A stretch of 64,000 bases of DNA from Devosia chinhatensis (GTDB taxonomy: Bacteria; Pseudomonadota; Alphaproteobacteria; Rhizobiales; Devosiaceae). A program made the translations under genes and the position numbers. How positions within the stretch are numbered: the stretch's first letter is position 1; each line of letters opens with the position of its first letter. The notes under the pieces are model-generated. The model had not been told where the DNA came from. It saw only the letters and a list, made by a program, of their open reading frames with translations, and did no database searches. Shown piece after piece: positions 26,112-35,532 of this stretch. Location: positions 1,165,501-1,229,500 of the forward strand of contig NZ_JZEY01000061.1 in the NCBI RefSeq assembly GCF_000969445.1, in the 5' to 3' direction.

Positions 26112-26897
26112 ATGCCCCGTTTTTCGGCAAATCTTTCAATGCTCTATACAGATCTGCCCTTCATGGAGCGCTTTGCGGCTGCCGCCAATGACGGGTTCGA
26201 AGCCATCGAATATGTCGGCGCCTACGATCAGGACAGGCAGGCAGTTGCTGCCCTCTTGCAGCAGCACAATCTGACCCAGGCCCTGTTCAACCTGCCGGCC
26301 GGCGACTGGGGCGCTGGCGAGCGGGGCATTGCCTGCCACCCCGACCGCGTCGAAGAGTTCCGTCAGGGCGTGGAGACAGCTATCGCCTACGCCCAGGCCA
26401 CCGCCTGCATGCAAATCAATTGCCTCGCCGGAATCGCGCCAGCTAGCCATGATCGCGCTGCGCTCGAACAGGTCCTGATCGACAATCTCGCCTATGCCGC
26501 GCCGCGCCTGGCCGAGGCCGGCATCAAGCTTCTGCTCGAGCCGATCAACCCCCGCGACATTCCCGGCTTTCTCGTCAATTCCACGGACGATTTCGAGCGC
26601 ATCGCCGAGGCGGTCGGGCACGACAATGTCCACTTGCAGTACGATTTCTATCACATGCAGGTGGTGCAGGGTGATCTCCTGCCCACCTTCGAACGCCTGC
26701 AATCGCGCATCGCTCATGTGCAGATCGCCGACCATCCGGGACGCAACGAGCCGGGGACGGGCGAGATCAATTATCGCAATATTTGCAAGGCGCTGGATGA
26801 GGCCGGATATGACGGCTGGGTCGGTGCCGAATACAAGCCGCTCGCCGGTACCTCTGCCGGTCTGGGCTGGTTCAACGAATGGAGAACACGCGCATGA
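26112..26897 (+). CDS. hyi: Hydroxypyruvate isomerase-like TIM-barrel protein
   Basis: A 261-residue barrel with the Hyi family pattern: ANLSMLYTDLPFMERFAAA at the start, LEPINPRDIPGF (metal-ligand Glu), QYDFYHMQVVQGDL and GAEYKP at the C-terminus. Hydroxypyruvate isomerase interconverts hydroxypyruvate and tartronate semialdehyde, and the next gene, overlapping by four bases, is a tartronate semialdehyde reductase, which supports the call. A close relative, 2-oxo-tetronate isomerase, is the alternative. Confidence 0.85.
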   Translation: MPRFSANLSMLYTDLPFMERFAAAANDGFEAIEYVGAYDQDRQAVAALLQQHNLTQALFNLPAGDWGAGERGIACHPDRVEEFRQGVETAIAYAQATACMQINCLAGIAPASHDRAALEQVLIDNLAYAAPRLAEAGIKLLLEPINPRDIPGFLVNSTDDFERIAEAVGHDNVHLQYDFYHMQVVQGDLLPTFERLQSRIAHVQIADHPGRNEPGTGEINYRNICKALDEAGYDGWVGAEYKPLAGTSAGLGWFNEWRTRA

Positions 26898-27754
26898 AGA
26901 TCGGTTTCATCGGCCTTGGCGTCATGGGCCGCCCCATGGCAGGTCATCTGATCGCGGCCGGACATGAGGTGTTTCTCCATCGGGTCAAGGACATCTCGCA
27001 GCACCTGGTCGAGGCTGGCGGGACAGCCCTCGATAGTGCAAAGGCCGTCGCCGAGGCCGCCGAGATCATCATCCTCATGGTGCCCGACACACCCGATGTG
27101 GAAGCGGTTCTCTTCGGAGCCAACGGCGTTGCAGAAGGGCTTTCGGCCGGCAAAATGGTTATCGACATGAGCTCGATTTCCCCCGTGGCCACCAAGGACT
27201 TCGCCGCACGTATCGGCGAAAAGGGCGCCAGCTATGTCGATGCCCCGGTATCGGGCGGCGAAGTGGGTGCAAAGGCCGCCTCGTTGACGATCATGGTGGG
27301 GGCCTCCGAGGCCGATTTCGATCGCGCCTGGCCGCTGTTCGAGATCATGGGCAAGAACATTACCCGCATCGGCGAGGTGGGTGCAGGACAGACCGCCAAG
27401 GTGGTCAACCAGGTTATCGTCGGCCTCACCATCGAAGCGGTGGCGGAGGGGCTCCTGCTCGCCAAGGCAGCCGGTGCTGACTCGGCCAAGGTACGCGAGG
27501 CGCTGATGGGCGGCTTTGCAGCGTCACGCATCCTCGAGGTTCATGGCGAGCGCATGGTCAATGAGACCTTCGAGCCGGGCTTCCGCATTCGCCTGCACCG
27601 CAAGGATATCGGCCTGGCCATGGAGGCGGCGAAGGCGCTGGACCTGTCCTTGCCCCATGCGGCGAGCCTGGCGCAGATGATGGACCGGGCGATGGCCAAG
27701 GGGCTGGGGGACAAGGATCACTCGGCAATTTTTGCGCTTATGCAGGAAAAGTGA
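26894..27754 (+). CDS. glxR: 2-Hydroxy-3-oxopropionate (tartronate semialdehyde) reductase
   Basis: A 286-residue beta-hydroxyacid dehydrogenase. It has the N-terminal GFIGLGVMGRPMAGHL cofactor motif, the DAPVSGG substrate loop, the catalytic-lysine segment GAGQTAKVVNQ and RLHRKDIGLAMEAA near the end. It reduces tartronate semialdehyde to D-glycerate. The ATG overlaps the hyi stop (ATGA). Its product could be taken up by the glycerate 2-kinase at 2630. It ends island A. The related L-threonate-type dehydrogenases are a less likely alternative. Confidence 0.9.
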   Translation: MKIGFIGLGVMGRPMAGHLIAAGHEVFLHRVKDISQHLVEAGGTALDSAKAVAEAAEIIILMVPDTPDVEAVLFGANGVAEGLSAGKMVIDMSSISPVATKDFAARIGEKGASYVDAPVSGGEVGAKAASLTIMVGASEADFDRAWPLFEIMGKNITRIGEVGAGQTAKVVNQVIVGLTIEAVAEGLLLAKAAGADSAKVREALMGGFAASRILEVHGERMVNETFEPGFRIRLHRKDIGLAMEAAKALDLSLPHAASLAQMMDRAMAKGLGDKDHSAIFALMQEK

Positions 27755-27789
27755 TCGGCTAGCCTGAGCGGCGCTTGATCTGCCTCGGA

Positions 27790-27806
27790 AACGCAAATAT
27801 TGCGTT
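27790..27806. promoter_or_regulatory. Candidate operator in front of the island B regulator
   Basis: AACGCAA, three bases, TTGCGTT: a perfect 7-base inverted repeat 21 bases before the ATG of the LacI-family gene. The same ACGCAA half-site recurs at 28973 upstream of island B, suggesting autoregulation. Confidence 0.55.
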
Positions 27807-27827
27807 GAGGCAGTAAAGGATTGCACC

Positions 27828-28835
27828 ATGGCGCCCACGAGACGCGCGAGCCAGGCCGACATCGCGGAAAAACTGGGCGTTTCGGTCAGCACCGTGTCCC
27901 GCGCGCTCGCCAACGAGATCGGCATCAGCGACGGGGTGCGGCGCGACGTGCAGCGCGTCGCCCGCATGCTGGGCTACAAGTCCAAGCATCCCCCGCAAAC
28001 CGGCAATCTCGACAAGAGAGCGCTGGCGCTGGTGCCGCTGAGCAGTGCCATCGGCAATCTGGCGAGCTTCTACCACGGCATTGTCGAGGGCATGCGGGCC
28101 CAGGCCGACGAGGTCGGGCTGGCGCTCGACGTGCGCCTCGTCAACGAGGATATGGTGACGCTCGACTTCCTGCGGCGCCACGTGGCCAAGACCGGTGCCA
28201 ACGGGGTGATCCTGGCCGGCATCGACCCGGACGACGAAACGATCCGCTGGAGCGAGGATGCCGAAATCGCCCTCGTCCTGGCCAATGGCTCGGACCCGCA
28301 AATGCGGTTGAGTACCGTCTCGCCCGCCAATTTCTACGGCGCCCGCATGGCGACGCGATTCCTGCTCTACCACGGACATCGGCGCATCCTGCACTATACC
28401 TATCACCACCGTCCCACGATCCGGCAGCGCCGGCTCGGCTTTGAGGCGGCAATGGCCGAATATCCCGGCGCCGAAGGGGTCGTGGTCATCTCCAACGAAC
28501 ATTCCAGCCGCCAATTGCTGGAAGATCTGATGGCCGGCAAGCACGATGTCACAGCGGTATTCTGCTGGAATGACAGCGTGGCGGTGACGATGATCGAGAG
28601 CCTGCTGGGCGCCGATTCACCAATGCCGGCGGGCTTTTCGCTCATGGGCTTTGACGATCTGCCCATTGCCGGCATGGCCAGTCCGCGACTGAGCACCGTA
28701 CGGGTGGACCGAGAAGGCATCGGGCGGGGCGTCGTGCGGCTCATGGCCATGAAGCTCGAAGGCGAACAGGCCCCATTGCAGCTCGAAGTCGGGTTGACGC
28801 TGGTGGAAGGCGAGACCGTCCGCCGCATTGGTTGA
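27828..28835 (+). CDS. LacI-family transcriptional regulator (island B)
   Basis: A 335-residue LacI/GalR regulator. The helix-turn-helix and hinge are at the N-terminus (SQADIAEKLGVSVSTVSRAL), and the C-terminal sensor domain ends with the FSLMGFDDLPIAGMASP segment. An AAAGGA ribosome site precedes the ATG. It lies between the two catabolic islands on the same strand. ACGCAA-type inverted repeats before its own gene and before the island B binding protein suggest that it controls both. The inducer is unknown. Confidence 0.91.
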   Translation: MAPTRRASQADIAEKLGVSVSTVSRALANEIGISDGVRRDVQRVARMLGYKSKHPPQTGNLDKRALALVPLSSAIGNLASFYHGIVEGMRAQADEVGLALDVRLVNEDMVTLDFLRRHVAKTGANGVILAGIDPDDETIRWSEDAEIALVLANGSDPQMRLSTVSPANFYGARMATRFLLYHGHRRILHYTYHHRPTIRQRRLGFEAAMAEYPGAEGVVVISNEHSSRQLLEDLMAGKHDVTAVFCWNDSVAVTMIESLLGADSPMPAGFSLMGFDDLPIAGMASPRLSTVRVDREGIGRGVVRLMAMKLEGEQAPLQLEVGLTLVEGETVRRIG

Positions 28836-29239
28836 GCACGTCGGCAACCGCGTCAGGCGGTAATTTTTTTCGAAGTTTTTTCCCGACGATGTTGAAAAGC
28901 CGGCCCCTGTACTGCGGACCGGATAACCCATCCGCTTGTCGCCGCGACGCAAATTCCGCAAAATTGCAATAATTGCGTGAAATACGCAAATTTGTTGAAT
29001 CTTGCGCAATCTCATGTGTAACTTGCAAGCGTTGACGCTGCCCTTCGCCCCCTGAGGTCAGCACCTTGTTAGCGTTGACACTGTCCTTGCGGCCTTAGCG
29101 CCAAAATCCGGCGAACGGACGGGCAAGGCAGTGGGGAAGACCGGAAAGACGATCCGGTCGGAGGAGAGATGAGGCGCGCGGGAGGACGCGCGGCCTCGAC
29201 GTCACATCCGGACCGATCCGGGCAAAGGGAGGAACACGA
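28836..29239 (+). promoter_or_regulatory. Long regulatory region before island B
   Basis: This 404-base gap has no credible gene. It contains an A+T-richer stretch (about 28950-29025) packed with CGCAA/TTGCG half-sites: TTGCGT-N5-ACGCAA at 28973-28989 and TTGCGCAA at 29002-29009. Then come two imperfect 18-base direct repeats, AGCGTTGACGCTGCCCTT at 29028 and AGCGTTGACACTGTCCTT at 29071, and a GGGAGGA ribosome site for the next gene. TTGAC boxes occur in both repeats, but no good -10 is spaced to them. Confidence 0.55.
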
Positions 29240-31138
29240 ATGAGAAATGTCTCTGGTTTGGGCTTGAGCGGCGCGGTGGCCTTTATGGCCCTGCTGGCCG
29301 CATCCGGGCCGGCCCTGTCGCAGCAGGCGCCCATGCTGGACGAGCTGGTGTCGAGCGGCGCGCTGCCACCGCTTGAAGAGCGCCTGCCGGCCAATCCGCT
29401 GGTCATCGAGCCGGTGGAGAGCATCGGCACCTATGGCGGCACCTGGCGCAGCGCCCTGCGCGGCGGCCTCGACAATGCCTGGATCGCCCGCACCGTGGCC
29501 TATGACGGGCTGGTCCGCTATGACCGGGAGTGGAAGGAGATCATTCCCAACCTCGCAGAAAGCTGGGAAGTCAGCGCGGATTCGCGCACCTATACGTTCA
29601 AGCTGCGCGACGGCCTCAAGTGGAACAACGGCACCCCGTTCACCAGCGAGGACATTGCCTTTGCCGTCGAATTGTTCTCCGAGCCGACCTATGGCGGCGG
29701 CACCTTCATCAAGAACCCGCAGAACCCGGTCAGCGTCGAGGTCGTGGACGATACGACGTTCAGCCTCGTCTTCGGAAATCCCAACGGCGTCATCATGGAC
29801 GAGCTGGCCAGCGTCAACGGCCTGACGCTGGTATCGCTCAACAAGGCATATTGCAGCCAGTTCTACCCCGCTTATAACGAGAATGCCGGCGCGGAAGCGC
29901 AGGCGGCGGGCTTCGAGACTTGGGAAGCCTGGATGGAGGACCGCTGCGGCTGGGCCACAGAAACCATTCGCTGGGGCAATCCCGAACTGCCCTTCATGAA
30001 TGCCTGGATGGTCGAGCAGCCCCTGACGGGCGACGCCACCCGCGCCACCTTCGTGCGCAATCCCTATTACTGGAAGGTCGATACCGAGGGGAACCAATTG
30101 CCCTATATCGACCGGCTCGACATGCGCGTCTCGGACTCGCTCGAAGAGATCACGCTGATGGCGCTCAACGGCGAGATCGACTTCCAGGATCGCCATATCG
30201 CCACTGTGGTCAACCAGCCATTGTTCTTCGACGGTCAGGAGCAGGGCGATTATCGCCTGGGCGCCAATGTGCCCTCCAACATGAACACGCTGGTTTTGCA
30301 GTTCAACCTCAACCACGTGGATGAGAAGCGCCGCGAGCTGTTCCAGAACAAGGATTTCCGCATCGGCATCAGCCACCTTCTCGACCGCGAGGAAATCATC
30401 GACGTGGTCTTCACCGGCCAGGGCGAACCCTTCCAGGCCGCGCCGCGCCCGGAAAGTCCCTTCTATGACGAGGAAATGGCCAAGCAATATACCGAATACG
30501 ACCCCGATGCCGCCGCAGCGGCCTTCGAGGCGGCCGGTCTGGTGCGCAATGGCGATTACTACACCTTTGCCGACGGCACCCCGCTCAACGTCACCATCGA
30601 TCTCATCTCCTCGTTCCGGTCGGAATGGGTGGACATGATGGAACTGATGCAGCTCCAGCTCGAGGCCGGCGGCATCAATATCGAACTCAACAACATCGAT
30701 CGCACGCTCTATTACGACAAGCGCCTGGTCGGCGATTACGACGCCCAGATCTGGCAGGGTGACGGCGGCCTCGATGTCATCCAGGAGCCGCGCTACTACA
30801 TGCCCTCCGGCGCGGAATCCGTCTGGGCCTTCCGCTGGCAGGCCTGGTATAATGGCAGCGATCCTGAAATCGCCGAAGAGCCCGCCGATTGGGCCAAAGA
30901 GCAGATGGATCTCTATACCCAGCTGCGCGGCGAAGGTGATCCCGCCGTTCGCGACGACCTGATGAAGCAGATCCTGGCCATCGCCAAGGAGAACTTCCCG
31001 GTCATCGGTGTCTCGCTGCCGGGCAATGGCTATTACATTGCCAAGAACAATATGCGGAACATCGCCGAGCCGATGCTGCACGCCTATCTGTTCCCCACCC
31101 CGGCCCCCTACGACCCGTTCCAGTGGTACTTCGACTAG
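29240..31138 (+). CDS. Family-5 ABC solute-binding protein (island B)
   Basis: A 632-residue exported binding protein of the peptide/oligosaccharide class. A Sec signal peptide occupies about residues 1-30 and cleaves near LSQQA. The mature N-terminus (ALPPLEERLPANP, VESIGTYGG) and the YTFKLRDGLKWNNGTPFTSE segment mark it as a paralogue of the island A protein, which uses a Tat-type signal instead. It feeds the permeases that follow after a 226-base repeat-rich gap. The ligand is presumably an oligosaccharide, by association with the DUF2264 and sugar-modifying genes downstream. Confidence 0.92.
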   Translation: MRNVSGLGLSGAVAFMALLAASGPALSQQAPMLDELVSSGALPPLEERLPANPLVIEPVESIGTYGGTWRSALRGGLDNAWIARTVAYDGLVRYDREWKEIIPNLAESWEVSADSRTYTFKLRDGLKWNNGTPFTSEDIAFAVELFSEPTYGGGTFIKNPQNPVSVEVVDDTTFSLVFGNPNGVIMDELASVNGLTLVSLNKAYCSQFYPAYNENAGAEAQAAGFETWEAWMEDRCGWATETIRWGNPELPFMNAWMVEQPLTGDATRATFVRNPYYWKVDTEGNQLPYIDRLDMRVSDSLEEITLMALNGEIDFQDRHIATVVNQPLFFDGQEQGDYRLGANVPSNMNTLVLQFNLNHVDEKRRELFQNKDFRIGISHLLDREEIIDVVFTGQGEPFQAAPRPESPFYDEEMAKQYTEYDPDAAAAAFEAAGLVRNGDYYTFADGTPLNVTIDLISSFRSEWVDMMELMQLQLEAGGINIELNNIDRTLYYDKRLVGDYDAQIWQGDGGLDVIQEPRYYMPSGAESVWAFRWQAWYNGSDPEIAEEPADWAKEQMDLYTQLRGEGDPAVRDDLMKQILAIAKENFPVIGVSLPGNGYYIAKNNMRNIAEPMLHAYLFPTPAPYDPFQWYFD

Positions 31139-31364
31139 AACGGGTCCCTCCCGGCCTCCCGCGGCTTTCCCATGAGCCGCGGGGGCGCTGAGACAAGGCT
31201 TCCGCCGCGTCGGCTCCATCGCCTCCCGCCGCTTGAGGGGAGGGAGCCTGGGTGGGGTGCTGAGCCATCCAGTTTTCCCTGATCGTGGAAGACCCAGCGC
31301 CTCGCCCGAACCGCTCTCCCCCTGGGGGAGCGGACCAAAGGCCCCAGTTATTCAGGAGACGCCA
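31139..31364. repeat. Repeat-rich gap: SBP hairpin plus REP-like elements
   Basis: Three structures fill this gap. CCCGCGGCT and AGCCGCGGG (31158-31183) form a perfect 9-bp hairpin 20 bases after the binding-protein stop. CCTCCC and GGGGAGG (31222-31243), followed by GGGTGGGG, resemble the element at 46669. CCGCTCTCCCCC and GGGGGAGCGG (31311-31333) form another imperfect palindrome. The permease ribosome site (CAGGAGA) follows. No gene is seen. Confidence 0.6.
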
Positions 31365-32357
31365 ATGCTGCGTTTCGTCACCAACCGCCTGATCGCCATG
31401 GTGCTGACCCTCTGGGCGGTAAGCTTTGTGGCCTTCGCCATCATCCAGCTGCCGCCTGGCGATTATCTCACCACCTATGTCGCCTCCCTGTCCGCCCAGG
31501 GCGAACGGGTCGACCCACGCATGATCGAGGCACTGCGCAACCAATATGGCTTCGGCGAGCCGTTCATCGTGCAGTACTGGAAATGGATCTCCGGCATCCT
31601 GACGCGCGGCGATTTTGGCCAGAGCTTTGAATGGAAGGCGCCGGTGACCAGCCTGATCTGGGGCCGACTGGGCAATTCGCTCCTCGTGGAAGGCCTTGCC
31701 GTACTGGTCATGTGGACCATTGCCTTGCCCATTGGCATCTATGTGGCGGTCAAGAAATATTCGCTCGGCGATTATCTGGCGACGATTGCCGGATTCATCG
31801 GCCTCGCCATTCCCAATTTCCTCATGGCGCTGCTGCTGATGTATCTCAGCTTCGTCTGGTTCGGCACCACCATAGGCGGGCTCTATTCGCCCGGTTTCGA
31901 GAACGCGCATTGGTCGCTGCCCAAGCTGATGGATTTCCTGTCGCGGGCCTGGGCGCCGGTGCTGGTCCTGGCCACCGCCGGTACGGCCGAGCTGATCCGC
32001 ATCCTGCGCGCCAACCTGCTCGACGAGCTCAAGAAGCCCTATGTGGTGACCGCCCGCGCCAAGGGCCTGCCCGAATGGAAGGTGATCCTCAAATATCCCG
32101 TGCGCGTGGCGCTCAATCCGCTGGTCTCCACCATTGGCTGGTTGCTGCCCGCCCTGGTGTCGAGCTCGGTCATCGTCTCGGTCGTGCTCAACCTGCCCAC
32201 TGCCGGCCCGCTGCTGCTGCGCTCGCTCACCAGCCAGGACATGTACCTGGCTGGGGCGATCATCATGCTGCTGGGCGTCCTCACCGTCATCGGCACGCTG
32301 ATCTCGGACCTGCTTCTGGCCTGGATCGATCCCCGCATTCGTTATGGGAGCAAATAA
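31365..32357 (+). CDS. ABC transporter permease, DppB-like (island B)
   Basis: A 330-residue permease, closely parallel to the island A protein at 20253: N-terminal helix from MLRFVTNRLIAMVL, IIQLPPGDYLTTYVAS, and the loop ARAKGLPEWKVILKYPVR. It pairs with the permease encoded from 32359. Start chosen at MLRFV behind CAGGAGA, since the 44 in-frame residues before it are encoded by repeat elements. Confidence 0.92.
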   Translation: MLRFVTNRLIAMVLTLWAVSFVAFAIIQLPPGDYLTTYVASLSAQGERVDPRMIEALRNQYGFGEPFIVQYWKWISGILTRGDFGQSFEWKAPVTSLIWGRLGNSLLVEGLAVLVMWTIALPIGIYVAVKKYSLGDYLATIAGFIGLAIPNFLMALLLMYLSFVWFGTTIGGLYSPGFENAHWSLPKLMDFLSRAWAPVLVLATAGTAELIRILRANLLDELKKPYVVTARAKGLPEWKVILKYPVRVALNPLVSTIGWLLPALVSSSVIVSVVLNLPTAGPLLLRSLTSQDMYLAGAIIMLLGVLTVIGTLISDLLLAWIDPRIRYGSK

Positions 32358-32358
32358 C

Positions 32359-33492
32359 ATGGCCACGGAAACCATTGCCCCACCCGCAGAGCTGAGCCCG
32401 GCCAAGGTCCGCCGGGAATCGCAACTGGGCCTGATGTGGCGGCGCTTCCGCCAGCACCAGCTGGCCGTGGTGAGCCTTTGGATCGTTGTCGCCTTCTACC
32501 TCGTGGCAGCGCTCGCCGAATTTCTCGCCCCCACCGACCCGTCCGCCTATAGCGCCCGCTACACCTATGCGCCGCCCCAGGGCCTCAACTTCATCATTGC
32601 CGATGAAGATGGCTGGCGCTTCCAGCCCCATGTCAATGGCTATCGCTCCGAGGTCGACCCGGCCGCCATGCGCCGCACCTTCGTCATCGACCCCGAGGAA
32701 ATCATCCCGGTGAGGTTCTTTGCGCCCTCCGAACCCTATCAGCTCGCCGGCTTCATCCCCATGTCGGTCAAGCTCATGGGTGTCGAGAACCCGCGCGATC
32801 CCTTCTATATCCTGGGTGCCGACCGGCTGGGTCGCGATCTGCTGAGCCGGCTGATCCATGGCACGCGCATTTCGCTCTCCATCGGGCTGGCGGGGGTGAC
32901 GCTGAGCCTGTTCTTCGGCATCGTGATCGGCGGCTTTGCCGGCTATTATGGCGGCGTCTTCGACAGCGCGGTCATGCGGGTGATCGAATTCATCCGCTCC
33001 ATGCCTACCATCCCGCTCTGGCTGGGCCTGGCCGCGGCGCTGCCCAGGGACTGGAGCGCGCTCCAGACCTATTTCGCCATCACCATCATCCTCAGCCTCA
33101 TCGGCTGGACCGAACTGGCGCGCGTGGTGCGCGGGCGGTTTCTCAGCCTGCGCACCGAGGATTTCGTCACCGCCGCCCAGCTCGATGGCGCCAGCGACTG
33201 GCGCATCATCACCCGCCACATGGTGCCCATCTTCACCAGCCACATCATCGCCGCGGCAACCCTGGCCATTCCCGGCATGATCCTGGCCGAAACCGCGCTC
33301 AGTTTCCTGGGCCTCGGCCTGCAGCCGCCCATCGTTTCCTGGGGCACGCTGCTGCAGGAAGCGCAGAATATCCGCACGCTCGCCACTGCGCCCTGGCTGC
33401 TGACCCCAGGCATCTGCGTGGTCGTGGTCATCCTCGCCCTCAATTTCTTCGGAGACGGCCTTCGTGACGCCGCTGATCCCCATGGCCGCTAG
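32359..33492 (+). CDS. ABC transporter permease, DppC-like (island B)
   Basis: A 377-residue permease with an N-terminal cytoplasmic leader, a first helix near residues 40-60 and the long extracytoplasmic insert shared with the island A paralogue. LGADRLGRDLLSRLIHGTR and NFFGDGLRDAADP are family signatures. The ATG follows the upstream stop by one base, so the two are coupled. Its 3' end overlaps the first ATPase gene. Confidence 0.92.
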   Translation: MATETIAPPAELSPAKVRRESQLGLMWRRFRQHQLAVVSLWIVVAFYLVAALAEFLAPTDPSAYSARYTYAPPQGLNFIIADEDGWRFQPHVNGYRSEVDPAAMRRTFVIDPEEIIPVRFFAPSEPYQLAGFIPMSVKLMGVENPRDPFYILGADRLGRDLLSRLIHGTRISLSIGLAGVTLSLFFGIVIGGFAGYYGGVFDSAVMRVIEFIRSMPTIPLWLGLAAALPRDWSALQTYFAITIILSLIGWTELARVVRGRFLSLRTEDFVTAAQLDGASDWRIITRHMVPIFTSHIIAAATLAIPGMILAETALSFLGLGLQPPIVSWGTLLQEAQNIRTLATAPWLLTPGICVVVVILALNFFGDGLRDAADPHGR

Positions 33493-34501
33493 TCCCATTG
33501 TCACCATCACCGACATGTCGATTTCCTTCACCTCGCCCGACGAGGCCGATATCGAGGCGGTGCGCCAGGTCGACCTGACGCTGACCCCGGGCAAGACGCT
33601 GGCACTGGTCGGCGAAAGCGGCTGCGGCAAGTCCGTGACCGCCCGGGCCGTGCTGCGCCTGCTCGACCGCAATGCCGATATCCGCACCGGAAAGATCCTG
33701 TTCGACGGGGCGGGCGGGGCTGTCGACATTGCCCGGCTCAAGCCCGACAGCGAGGCCATGCGCGCCATCCGCGGGGCGCAGATTTCGATGATCTTCCAGG
33801 AGCCGATGTCCTCGCTGTCGCCCGTCCATACGATCGGTGACCAGATCGACGAGATCATCATCCTGCATGAGCGGCTGAACCCTAAACAGGCTCGCCAGCG
33901 CACCATCGAGGTGCTCGACCAGGTCGGGGTGCCCGGCGCGAAGGATCGCGCCAATGCCTATCCGTTTGAATTGTCCGGCGGGCTGCGCCAGCGCGCCATG
34001 ATCGCCATGGCCCTGGCCTGTACGCCGCGCCTGCTGATCGCCGACGAGCCGACCACCGCGCTGGATGTGACGACGCAGGCGCAGATCCTCGACCTGCTGC
34101 GGCAATTGCAGGACGATTACGGCATGGCCATGCTCTTCATCACCCATGATCTGGGCGTGGTGGCCGAGATCGCCGACGAGATCGCGGTCATGTATCTGGG
34201 CGACGTGGTGGAGCAGGGCGACGTCCACGACGTGTTCCGCCAGCCGCGCCATCCCTATACCCAGGCGCTGATGAACTCGGTGCCGCGCCTGTCGCGCAAG
34301 GCCGACCGCGTCCGGCTCTCCCCGATCAAGGGCAACGTGCCTTCGCCGCGCGACCGGCCCCAGGGCTGCGCCTTTACCAGCCGCTGCCCCTATGCCTTCG
34401 AGCCCTGCGCCGGCATAGCCCCGGCCCGCACGGTGCTCGGCCCCGACCATATCGCCCGCTGCCACCTGCTCGAACAGGTCCAGACCAAGGAGCTGGCATG
34501 A
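33482..34501 (+). CDS. ABC transporter ATPase, DppD-like (island B)
   Basis: A protein of about 339 residues with Walker [10 protein letters not shown], signature [12 protein letters not shown] and [14 protein letters not shown]. It has the C-terminal oligopeptide-type extension with the cysteine cluster region [15 protein letters not shown]. It forms the heteromeric motor with the protein at 34498. The start could also be the GTG at 33464, which has a GGAGA upstream, but that GGAGA also encodes the conserved permease C-terminus, so I favour the ATG at 33482. Confidence 0.92.
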   Translation: MAASPIVTITDMSISFTSPDEADIEAVRQVDLTLTPGKTLALVGESGCGKSVTARAVLRLLDRNADIRTGKILFDGAGGAVDIARLKPDSEAMRAIRGAQISMIFQEPMSSLSPVHTIGDQIDEIIILHERLNPKQARQRTIEVLDQVGVPGAKDRANAYPFELSGGLRQRAMIAMALACTPRLLIADEPTTALDVTTQAQILDLLRQLQDDYGMAMLFITHDLGVVAEIADEIAVMYLGDVVEQGDVHDVFRQPRHPYTQALMNSVPRLSRKADRVRLSPIKGNVPSPRDRPQGCAFTSRCPYAFEPCAGIAPARTVLGPDHIARCHLLEQVQTKELA

Positions 34502-35532
34502 CCGCGCTGCTGACCGTCGAAAATCTCTCCAAGATCTATACGCTGGGCGGAGGCCTGTTCGGCGCCTCGCGTGAACTGGTGGCGCTCAACGACGTCTCGC
34601 TCGAGGTCGAGGCCGGCGAAACCCTCGCCATCGTGGGCGAAAGCGGCTGCGGCAAGACCACTTTGGGCCGCTGCATCATCCAGGCGCAGCCGGTGACCCA
34701 TGGCCATGTCTTTTATCATCCGCGCGACAAGGCCAAGGTGGAGCTGACCGGCCTGGGCAAGCGCCAGCTCAAGCCGTGGCGGCGCGAGATCCGGATGATC
34801 TTCCAGGACCCCATGAGCTCGCTCAATCCCAATATGCGCGTCTTCGACATCGTTGCCGAACCCCTGCGCGTCCATGGCATCGCCCGGGGGCGGGCGCTCG
34901 AGGACAAGGTCTATGACGTGCTCGCCAAGGTGGGCATCGCGCCCGATGCGGCCGGCCGCTATCCGCATGCCTTTTCGGGTGGCCAGCGCCAGCGCATCGG
35001 CATTGCCCGGGCGCTGGTGCTGGACCCCAGGCTGGTCATCGCCGACGAGGCGGTTTCGGCACTCGACGTCTCAATCCAGGCGCAGGTGCTGAACCTGCTC
35101 GACGATCTCAAGGCCGAGTTCGGGCTGACCTATATCTTCATCAGCCACGATCTGGGCGTGGTCAATTACATCGCCGACCGGGTGGTGGTGATGTATCTGG
35201 GCCATGTGGTGGAAAACGCGCCCACCGAGATGCTGTTCGAGCGACCGCGCCACCCCTACACCGAAATGCTGCTCGACGCGCTGCCGATTGCCGATCCCAC
35301 GCGGCGCAAGGGGCGCAACAAGGAACTGAAGGGCGAAATTCCCTATCTGGGCAATCGGCCCGTCGGATGCCCGTTCCACACCCGCTGCAAATACGCCGCC
35401 GATCTCTGCCGGCAGGAAAAGCCCGCGCTGCGCTCCGTCAACGGCACGGCCCAGCTGGCCGCCTGCCATTTTGCCGAAACGCTCGAACTCCACGGCGCCT
35501 ATGACGATGCGCCAAACAAGGTGCCTGCCTGA
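34498..35532 (+). CDS. ABC transporter ATPase, DppF-like (island B)
   Basis: A 344-residue ATPase with Walker A GESGCGKTT, signature [12 protein letters not shown], and ADEAVSALDVSIQA in the place of the Walker B/D-loop. It also has the oligopeptide-type C-terminal cysteine region (GCPFHTRCKYAADLC). The ATG overlaps the first ATPase stop (ATGA), and its own stop overlaps the next ATG (TGATG). Together with the protein at 33482 it corresponds to the single fused ATPase of island A. Confidence 0.92.
   Translation: MTALLTVENLSKIYTLGGGLFGASRELVALNDVSLEVEAGETLAIVGESGCGKTTLGRCIIQAQPVTHGHVFYHPRDKAKVELTGLGKRQLKPWRREIRMIFQDPMSSLNPNMRVFDIVAEPLRVHGIARGRALEDKVYDVLAKVGIAPDAAGRYPHAFSGGQRQRIGIARALVLDPRLVIADEAVSALDVSIQAQVLNLLDDLKAEFGLTYIFISHDLGVVNYIADRVVVMYLGHVVENAPTEMLFERPRHPYTEMLLDALPIADPTRRKGRNKELKGEIPYLGNRPVGCPFHTRCKYAADLCRQEKPALRSVNGTAQLAACHFAETLELHGAYDDAPNKVPA

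Noticed and set aside
29075-29103. TTGACA at 29075 as the -35 of an island B promoter
   Set aside because: The box is perfect, but at 16-18 bases downstream there is only G+C-rich sequence with no -10 match; it is better described as part of the direct repeat.
29069-31219. 716-codon open frame on the minus strand, antisense to the island B binding-protein gene
   Set aside because: It mirrors a clear family-5 binding protein and has no ribosome site or recognisable domain. Long antisense frames are expected where third positions are C/G-biased.
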